Source of the DNA: a virus
Virus record (IMG/VR): IMGVR_UViG_3300037054_000098
Span: 1-38,540 of that record
Length of the DNA stretch: 38,540 nucleotides
Reading direction: 5' to 3' (one strand)
The translations under genes were made by a program, and so were the position numbers. Each line of letters begins with the position of its first letter. The first letter of the stretch is position 1. The notes under the pieces are model-generated. The model saw only the letters and a program-made list of their open reading frames with translations. It was not told the origin of the DNA and searched no databases. Of this stretch, positions 33,969 through 38,540 are shown piece by piece.

Positions 33969-33983
33969 GCGTATTCAGTACGT
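33969..33983. promoter_or_regulatory. Operator-like site GCGTATTCAGTACGT
   Basis: Member of the 15-bp palindrome family, directly after the stop codon of the 95-aa gene. Confidence 0.45.
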
Positions 33984-33991
33984 AAAAAAAC

Positions 33992-34025
33992 ACTCTGCTA
34001 GTAATTAACCAGTTACTAGCAGAGT
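33992..34025 (-). terminator. 13-bp hairpin, intrinsic terminator reading leftwards
   Basis: ACTCTGCTAGTAA (33992-34004) and TTACTAGCAGAGT (34013-34025) are a perfect 13-bp stem with 8-nt loop. On the minus strand it is followed by GTTTTTTT; on the plus strand only by ACCTAATAG. Genes on both sides run rightwards, so it may block antisense transcription or act as an RNA end for plus transcripts. Confidence 0.65.
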
Positions 34026-34183
34026 ACCTAATAGGGTGTATAAAAGAATGAGTCTCACTGAGGCTAGGGTGAAAACTGTCATGGTGCCTAATGTAGATTC
34101 TGACATTAGGAATATCAACACCCATTCATTCTGTAGAATCTATGCATCCTATTAGGTATCTAACCTAAATGGAGAGTAATGTT
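34025..34183 (+). promoter_or_regulatory. Leader C8, large multi-helix cassette
   Basis: TACCTAATAGG (34025-34035) with CCTATTAGGTA (34148-34158), 11 bp, encloses AGAATGA/TCATTCT (34045-34051 with 34126-34132), CCTAATGT/ACATTAGG (34087-34094 with 34103-34110) and GGGTG/CACCC. The closing strand also forms TTAGGT-ATCTA-ACCTAA (34152-34168), followed by ATGGAG and the start region. The plan matches cassettes C1-C7, with the two stems again exclusive. Confidence 0.7.
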
Positions 34184-34381
34184 ATGATGGGTGCAAGCTA
34201 TCCCACTAAGAAAGCACTAAAGGAAAACGTCGGCAAACCGTTGCGCTATGTAGAAACTAGTGTGTTTGGTGCTGAATATGTACCGAACGGTACTTTTTGC
34301 GTAGTAGGGCCGTCTCCCTATAATCGTAAATGGTACGCCAGTGTAACAATGGAAAATAACCTAATTAAGAAAGTGAGCTAA
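34184..34381 (+). CDS. 65-aa hypothetical protein
   Basis: Start ATG 34184 (or ATG 34187), placed after ATGGAG; the ATG within ATGGAG itself would use its own RBS. MMGASYPTKKALKENVGKPL... TFCVVGPSPYNRKWYASV is basic and beta-rich. No family recognised. Structured leader C8 precedes it. Confidence 0.6.
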   Translation: MMGASYPTKKALKENVGKPLRYVETSVFGAEYVPNGTFCVVGPSPYNRKWYASVTMENNLIKKVS

Positions 34382-34400
34382 CCTAAGAGCCTATAAGATT

Positions 34401-34429
34401 TTGAATCTTATAGGCTCTACTGGCATCTA
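34401..34429 (+). promoter_or_regulatory. Promoter-like pair TTGAAT-N17-CATCTA, leaderless
   Basis: TTGAAT 34401-34406, CATCTA 34424-34429, spacer 17 nt. Seven bases on from CATCTA is the ATG at 34436, so the transcript would be leaderless. Confidence 0.6.
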
Positions 34430-34435
34430 ATAATC

Positions 34436-35146
34436 ATGAAACCGAACAATTATCATCCATTACTCGCCATCGGAGTAGACCCTAAGACTGTAAAGGGCGA
34501 GAAAAAAGATTACATGACTGGAATCATGTATCTTGCACCTGCTAATGTCTCAGGCATAATCAACGTATGCCCTAAGAGTACGCAGGGATGCCGGGATGCC
34601 TGTCTATTTACTGCTGGTAATCAAGCGTATCGTGCCACGATCACCCAAGCACGAATCAATAAAACACATTTTATGGTAAATGATAATGAATCATTTATCA
34701 ACAGCTTACGCTATGATATACAGGCATTAGTGCGTAAAGCTAACAAGGTGAACATGATTCCCGCCGTGCGTATCAATGGCACGAGTGATCTGCCGAAGCT
34801 TGCCTTACAAATGGCGCGTGAGTTTCCTAATGTGCAATTCTACGATTACACTAAGATACCCCGGCCATATGCTAGGACATTACCGAACTATCATGTAACA
34901 TTTAGTCTCAGCGAATCGAATATGCCTGAGGCATTAGATGTGCTAGGCCATGGTATGAATGTTGCCGTGGTATTTGATAGAATCAAAGGTGAACCATTGC
35001 CGAACGAGTTTCACGGATTTAAAGTAGTAGATGGTGACATTTCCGATCTACGATTCTTAGACGAGCAAGGTGTAGTTGTTGGGCTACGTGCTAAGGGTAA
35101 GGCAAAAAAAGATGCTAGTGGATTCGTCCAGATTGCGGGGATATAA
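34436..35146 (+). CDS. DUF7227-like conserved phage protein
   Basis: 236 aa. GVDPKTVKGEKKDYMTGIMYLAPA, then NVCPKSTQGCRDACLFTAGN with three cysteines, AVRINGTSDLPKLALQ, FYDYTKIPRPYART, NYHVTFSLSESN and a C-terminal domain ending GKAKKDASGFVQIAGI. I know this layout from many phage genomes as a protein of unknown function (DUF7227). The Cys trio and the NGTSD and FYDYTK blocks look like active-site or metal-site elements. No RBS; leaderless expression is likely. Confidence 0.78.
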   Translation: MKPNNYHPLLAIGVDPKTVKGEKKDYMTGIMYLAPANVSGIINVCPKSTQGCRDACLFTAGNQAYRATITQARINKTHFMVNDNESFINSLRYDIQALVRKANKVNMIPAVRINGTSDLPKLALQMAREFPNVQFYDYTKIPRPYARTLPNYHVTFSLSESNMPEALDVLGHGMNVAVVFDRIKGEPLPNEFHGFKVVDGDISDLRFLDEQGVVVGLRAKGKAKKDASGFVQIAGI

Positions 35147-35403
35147 TGAAAATATATTGTAATTGTCATAACATGTTTTATAGAGATTGTCCGAACCTTA
35201 GATCGGCTACATTACATGTAAAAGATACCGAACAATGTCCTTTTTTATTCAATGGGCGCAAGTGTGGATTACCGAAGGGACATTTAGGCGGACATATACC
35301 CTATAAGTATCTAAGAGAGTCAGATGATCATGGGCCATTGTGTCCTTGTAATACATGCTTTGCCGAACGTGCTAGAAAATTTAATGGGAGTGTGGGCGAA
35401 TGA
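35146..35403 (+). CDS. 85-aa zinc-finger-like protein
   Basis: MKIYCNCHNMFYRDC..., CPFLFNGRKCGLPKGHLGGH and CPCNTCFAERA give many Cys/His ligands; the C-x-FxxxxxxCGLPxGHxxxH block is a small zinc motif seen in phage proteins. TAATG overlap with the preceding gene. Function unknown. Confidence 0.65.
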   Translation: MKIYCNCHNMFYRDCPNLRSATLHVKDTEQCPFLFNGRKCGLPKGHLGGHIPYKYLRESDDHGPLCPCNTCFAERARKFNGSVGE

Positions 35404-35972
35404 TCGAAACAACAAAATGGACTACCGAACAATTTAAAGCGGAAGCAAATTATCAAGGATACGATTGTAACAAAGTGCATGTTTGTTTTTTCCTTGATGA
35501 GAATTTACAGCGACAACTAGCCAAACAAGGGTTAGAGGGTTCGACTCCCGGTTGTTGGACACGTACCACTGAGTCTGATTTTGATGATATTTATGTATAC
35601 CCTATGGGTATTCCAGTAGGTTATGAGTCCGAAGGGTTAGCCCATGAAATACAACATGCAAAGTTTCATAGAGTATTAAAGGAACTACAGAAGCAGGTAA
35701 GAGAAGAAAGACTATTTGATAATGTTGCTGTTACATTCGCTGTGTTAGATCAACAGCAACTATTAGCAGAAGTAGAACCTATTAGTGACTATTTAGGTCA
35801 TTTTATAGATGAATATCGTGCTGGTAACACTGGTGTAGATAAACTGCTAGTAATTGATGAAACACTGGCAGTAATGGCACAAGTGTATAACCGAACGGGA
35901 ATCTTACATGGTTCTAAATTGTGGAAGCAATTTTACAATGATATCAATAGACTTTATGAGGAAATAAAATGA
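35400..35972 (+). CDS. Second zincin-like (HExxH) protein
   Basis: 190 aa. GYESEGLAHEIQHAKFHRVL has HEIQH with a further His, typical of gluzincin or metzincin-like helices. Acidic second half (EVEPISDYLGHFIDEYRAG) with VIDETLAVMAQVYN supplying a possible third ligand. Overlaps neighbours by 4 nt on each side. Substrate unknown. Confidence 0.6.
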   Translation: MIETTKWTTEQFKAEANYQGYDCNKVHVCFFLDENLQRQLAKQGLEGSTPGCWTRTTESDFDDIYVYPMGIPVGYESEGLAHEIQHAKFHRVLKELQKQVREERLFDNVAVTFAVLDQQQLLAEVEPISDYLGHFIDEYRAGNTGVDKLLVIDETLAVMAQVYNRTGILHGSKLWKQFYNDINRLYEEIK

Positions 35973-36160
35973 AAGCATATTACCAAGGATTTGCTGATGG
36001 AGCGACTACTTGTACAGACGTTATTTTTAAGTTAATGCCAAAAAAGTACCTAGAAGGGTATATAGACGGTCAGTTGTCGCTGCGAGAATTATCTACCGAA
36101 GTTATTGATAACAAACAGCTTAGAAAATATTTGAAAAAAGTTGAATCCTCAAGGCATTAA
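35969..36160 (+). CDS. 63-aa hypothetical protein
   Basis: MKAYYQGFADGATTCTDVIF... YLEGYIDGQLSLRELSTEV is helical, with two YxxGxxDG-type segments (YQGFADG, LEGYIDG) suggesting a duplicated short motif. Overlaps the zincin stop (ATGA). Its 3' end contains the -35-like part of the next promoter. Confidence 0.58.
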   Translation: MKAYYQGFADGATTCTDVIFKLMPKKYLEGYIDGQLSLRELSTEVIDNKQLRKYLKKVESSRH

Positions 36161-36169
36161 AAGCATCTA
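36141..36169 (+). promoter_or_regulatory. Promoter-like pair TTGAAT-N17-CATCTA
   Basis: TTGAAT 36141-36146, CATCTA 36164-36169, spacer 17 nt, 70 nt before the DUF932 gene. The leader has GGCA-GAAAA-TGCC and the RBS AAAGGATAA. Confidence 0.6.
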
Positions 36170-36238
36170 ACGTAGTGTAAGGCAGAAAATGCCGCTGGAC
36201 AATTCACGGTAGCCGAAAGGCACAGTCGAAAGGATAAA

Positions 36239-37315
36239 ATGAATCTATTTACAGCGAATAAGCAATGGGCTACTCGCCCTGATGATGAGAAATTCAAAAC
36301 CGTTGAGGAACTTTACAATGCAACTAAAGCATATTATGAAACTGCCAAGGAGCAAGTAGTTCCTATTGATTCTGTTAGGACAGAAGCTGATAATGGGGAC
36401 GTTACCCTTATTGGCAAAAAAAATGTTCCTGCTCGATTCACTCATTGGTCATTTGGTCAATTGTGTGCGCGTGTTGGTGCTCCCGCTAACTATCTTCGCA
36501 ATTTACCTGCAACGTTAGCCTGTCAGAATCTTAACCATGGGCTAAAAGAATACACCCCTGCTGATGAACAGAAAAATGTGAATCTATTGTTTCATAGTAA
36601 TGGTTCATTGTTGCTTCGATCATTTACTAGTGACAAGTATACTCGTATTTGGAATTGGGAAGTTGCACAACGCTTGCTAGGATTGCAGCAAGACGGTTGG
36701 AATCCTGCGATGCCTGATTGGAACAAACAGGATACTGATAATCCGCCGTTGTATGCAAGTGATCATGATATGTTTGTGTTCCTTTGCAATGATAATTATC
36801 GTGTTGCCGAAGCTGGCAATCCTGATGGTTTGAAGCGTGGAACTATCGTGGTTAACAGTGAAGTAGGAGCCTCTAGTTTGAAGTTTATGCATTTCCTATA
36901 TCGTGGTATGTGTGGCAATCACATTATTTGGGGTGCATCTAAACTTACGGAAATTAGGGTGCGTCACGTCGGTAATGCTCACGAACGTTGGGGCCATTAT
37001 CAGGCGCAACTTAGTGAATATCTTGAATCTTCTGCTACCGAACAAGAATCTAAAATTGCAGAGTCTAAGACCATCTTTTTGGGAACTGATAAGGATGCTG
37101 TATTGGATAAATTGTTTGCTCAACGTAATTTAGGGTTGAGTCGTAAGGTTCTGGAAGCTGGTTATGAAGCTGTGAATCAGGAACAGGATGGCTCACCACG
37201 TAGTATTTGGGGTATGGTACAAGGATTGACTAGATATAGTCAGATCCTACCTTATGCCGATGAACGTACTGCTGTTGATATAGCTGCTGGTAAATTGATG
37301 GAGGCAATATTCTAA
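36239..37315 (+). CDS. DUF932 (phage/plasmid-like) protein
   Basis: 358 aa. HWSFGQLCARVGAPANYLRNLPATL, LLFHSNGSLLLRSFTSDKYTRIWNWEV, DHDMFVFLCNDN, GTIVVNSEVGASSLKFMHFLYRGMCGNHIIWG and RVRHVGNAHERW follow the DUF932 layout, including the serine-glycine and CGN segments. Family members are common in phages and plasmids; their role is unsettled. RBS AAAGGATAAA. An operator-like hairpin follows the gene. Confidence 0.85.
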   Translation: MNLFTANKQWATRPDDEKFKTVEELYNATKAYYETAKEQVVPIDSVRTEADNGDVTLIGKKNVPARFTHWSFGQLCARVGAPANYLRNLPATLACQNLNHGLKEYTPADEQKNVNLLFHSNGSLLLRSFTSDKYTRIWNWEVAQRLLGLQQDGWNPAMPDWNKQDTDNPPLYASDHDMFVFLCNDNYRVAEAGNPDGLKRGTIVVNSEVGASSLKFMHFLYRGMCGNHIIWGASKLTEIRVRHVGNAHERWGHYQAQLSEYLESSATEQESKIAESKTIFLGTDKDAVLDKLFAQRNLGLSRKVLEAGYEAVNQEQDGSPRSIWGMVQGLTRYSQILPYADERTAVDIAAGKLMEAIF

Positions 37316-37325
37316 GTGCAGCTTT

Positions 37326-37350
37326 AATAGGCGTATTTAGTACGCCTATT
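37326..37350. promoter_or_regulatory. Operator-like palindrome within a 10-bp hairpin
   Basis: AATAGGCGTA with TACGCCTATT and loop TTTAG. Its centre, GCGTATTTAGTACGC (37331-37345), is a perfect member of the 15-bp family. It may serve both as operator and as hairpin after the DUF932 gene. Confidence 0.55.
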
Positions 37351-37384
37351 ATGGAAATACTTAAGAGACAAAGGCATTACAACA

Positions 37385-37588
37385 ATGTGGACTAAAGATC
37401 AATCCGATAATCCCCGGCGCTGGTATGCTCTGCTAGTATTCGCAGTGCTACAAGCAGGAGATTATTTGTCTACTAGGCTTGCGTTGGCATCCCCTAGTCA
37501 TGTTCATCCGTTGCTGTTAGCTGTAATGGCATCTTTTGGGTGGGGTATGGTCGCTATGATCTCTTGCTTGACACTATTTAAAAAATAG
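37385..37588 (+). CDS. 67-aa membrane protein
   Basis: Two transmembrane segments: YALLVFAVLQAGDYLSTRLAL and LLLAVMASFGWGMVAMISCL. The QAGDYLSTR motif recalls DUF5658-type small membrane proteins. The RBS is weak (GAGACAAAGG, long spacing). Function unknown. Confidence 0.6.
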   Translation: MWTKDQSDNPRRWYALLVFAVLQAGDYLSTRLALASPSHVHPLLLAVMASFGWGMVAMISCLTLFKK

Positions 37589-37591
37589 AGC

Positions 37592-37620
37592 TTGACAAAG
37601 CGTATCGAGTACGTTATAAT
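37592..37620 (+). promoter_or_regulatory. Consensus sigma70 promoter with embedded operator
   Basis: TTGACA (37592-37597), 17 nt, TATAAT (37615-37620), a full consensus. The spacer contains GCGTATCGAGTACGT (37600-37614), a member of the palindrome family, so a bound repressor would occlude the promoter. It drives the integrase gene, leaving about 60 nt of leader. Confidence 0.85.
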
Positions 37621-37688
37621 TGAAGCTGGATGGGAAATAATTTTGTACCGAACCGAAACTTTTTAAGGGAAACGGTGTTTATACAGCT

Positions 37689-38249
37689 ATGGACTATTTA
37701 AACAAAACGCAACTTCGTGAGCTATTTACGATAGCTTACAACCATAACAAACTGCATCATTTAAGCCTTATTACTGGTTTCTGGCATGGCCTTAGATCAT
37801 CAGAAGTTTGTGGTTCTAAAGGAATTAGGGGACATCAAATTTTTAATGGTAAATTGACGGTAAAAAGGCTTAAACGATCTGAAATTACAACTCAACCATT
37901 GCATTTGTGCCCGGAGGATGTTATATTTGATGAAACACCGTTGATAGCAATGGCTAAAGATAAACCTAATGAACTGTTGTTTAACTGGACTCGTCAACGT
38001 ACCGACCAGTTTATCAAAAAGTATGCAATCGAAGCTGGTTTACAATTAGAGAACCCACCAAAAGGATCTAAACAGGTTCATTTTCATCAACTTAAGCATT
38101 CGGCGGCAATGATTTTGTTTGATCATTGTCAAAGCTTAGGACAAGTAAAAGGATTTTTAGGACATAAAAGTGCGAGTTCTACTATGTGCTATTTAGTGGA
38201 ACACGATAAAACAAAAGCAGAGGCTGTAATGGCGGGGTTACAGCTATGA
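37689..38249 (+). CDS. int: Tyrosine recombinase (integrase) catalytic domain
   Basis: 186 aa. The catalytic domain reads TGFWHGLRSSEVC (first Arg), a Lys-bearing hairpin (NGKLTVKRLKRSE), HFHQLKHSAAM (H-x-x-K where H-x-x-R is usual), FLGHKSASSTMCYLVEHD (His and the nucleophile Tyr). It lacks the N-terminal core-binding domain of most integrases, so it is a minimal recombinase. The presence of an integrase and of a repressible promoter fits a temperate or plasmid-like phage; a resolvase role is the alternative. Confidence 0.85.
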   Translation: MDYLNKTQLRELFTIAYNHNKLHHLSLITGFWHGLRSSEVCGSKGIRGHQIFNGKLTVKRLKRSEITTQPLHLCPEDVIFDETPLIAMAKDKPNELLFNWTRQRTDQFIKKYAIEAGLQLENPPKGSKQVHFHQLKHSAAMILFDHCQSLGQVKGFLGHKSASSTMCYLVEHDKTKAEAVMAGLQL

Positions 38250-38269
38250 GCAATTATAAAGAGGAAAAT

Positions 38270-38540
38270 ATGAATAGACAACATGAACTTAAATTGAACA
38301 AACTTGGTGAAATTGTAGTATCGCTAATTGATGATGCATTAGAACCTGAACAAGAGCAACATAACGTAGAAGATTTGAATGAGATTACTCGTCTACGCAA
38401 TGTTTTGAAGCGTATTGCCAATTATGGCAACCATGGCCGTACTGCATTGCACACGTTTGAAGTGCCTTCATACAGTAAGTATGGGGTTGAATATAAGGTG
38501 AAGCAATTGCTTGACGGTGGGTTTACCTGCGAATGTCCGT
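38270..38540 (+). CDS. Start of a SWIM-zinc-finger-type protein (partial)
   Basis: Begins at ATG 38270 (GAGGAAAAT upstream) and runs off the window after about 90 codons; an in-frame ATG at 38246, overlapping the integrase stop, is an alternative. An N-terminal helical region is followed by TALHTFEVPSYSKYGVEYKV and KQLLDGGFTCECP, the opening CxC of a SWIM zinc finger. The rest is missing. Expected role: nucleic acid binding. Confidence 0.65.
   Translation, partial: MNRQHELKLNKLGEIVVSLIDDALEPEQEQHNVEDLNEITRLRNVLKRIANYGNHGRTALHTFEVPSYSKYGVEYKVKQLLDGGFTCECP

Noticed and set aside
35530-35552. T-arm-like GGGTTCGACTCCC inside the zincin gene at 35400
   Set aside because: No acceptor partner, anticodon arm or CCA; it lies within well-formed coding sequence.

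Overview
The window is part of a tailed double-stranded DNA phage genome. Large terminase, portal and a scaffold-like protein lie in head-module order on the minus strand. A T7-type family A DNA polymerase and RNase HI fire divergently from about 20.8 kb, and a tyrosine recombinase sits near the right end. Portal length (707 aa once an intron is removed) and gene order fit a podovirus. No sequence names the host. Several virion-arm proteins carry Sec or lipoprotein signal peptides, and two stretches are far richer in G+C than the AT-rich remainder, so recent traffic with a GC-rich host pool is likely.

Layout. 0-17.8 kb, minus strand: M15 endolysin-like peptidase, scaffold-like protein, portal split by an ORF-less group I intron, two tRNAs, a glycosyltransferase, a polysaccharide pyruvyl transferase, terminase, a long secreted fibre-like protein with GC-rich C-terminal part, small repeat- and His-rich proteins, a dual-specificity phosphatase, a lipoprotein and a JAB/MPN protease. 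Three GIY-YIG genes and an endonuclease VII-like gene are wedged between them. 17.8-20.8 kb: tRNA cluster (Trp, Ala, two Leu, Lys, Gln), holin-like protein, an HNH gene, RNase HI, and two unexplained noncoding stretches. 20.8-29 kb, plus strand: DNA polymerase, HNH genes, a zincin, a GC-rich insertion that splits an endonuclease VII-like gene, a candidate circularly permuted tmRNA, tRNA-Asn and tRNA-Arg, a metallophosphoesterase and a run of overlapping small genes including a MazG-like protein. 29-30 kb: repeat-rich noncoding DNA and an HNH gene. 30.1-32.6 kb, minus strand: a terminator-bounded operon of very small genes plus an ADP-ribosyltransferase-like protein. 33-38.5 kb, plus strand: small genes, DUF7227-like and DUF932 proteins, a second zincin, an integrase, and the start of a SWIM-type protein.

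The most unusual feature is the density of RNA structure. At 25.35-25.6 kb a T-arm, a CCA-ended acceptor strand, a 10-nt spacer, the matching 5' acceptor strand with a G3-U70 pair, a shared P2 helix, an H-type pseudoknot and a tag-like reading frame with its stop codon in a hairpin loop occur in the permuted order of two-piece tmRNA genes. In the small-gene region at least eight ribosome binding sites on both strands are preceded by one recurring cassette: a variable hairpin, then a short hairpin with loop AACTA, then TGGAG. Some cassettes contain pseudoknots and mutually exclusive stems. A 15-bp palindrome (GCGTAT-NNA-RTACGC) recurs at eight or more places, one of them exactly between the -35 and -10 of the promoter upstream of the integrase, which suggests a repressor acting at dispersed sites. 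A promoter-like pair TTGAAT-N17/18-CATCTA recurs ahead of right-arm genes. All assignments rest on reading the sequence and on remembered family signatures; no search or folding was run.
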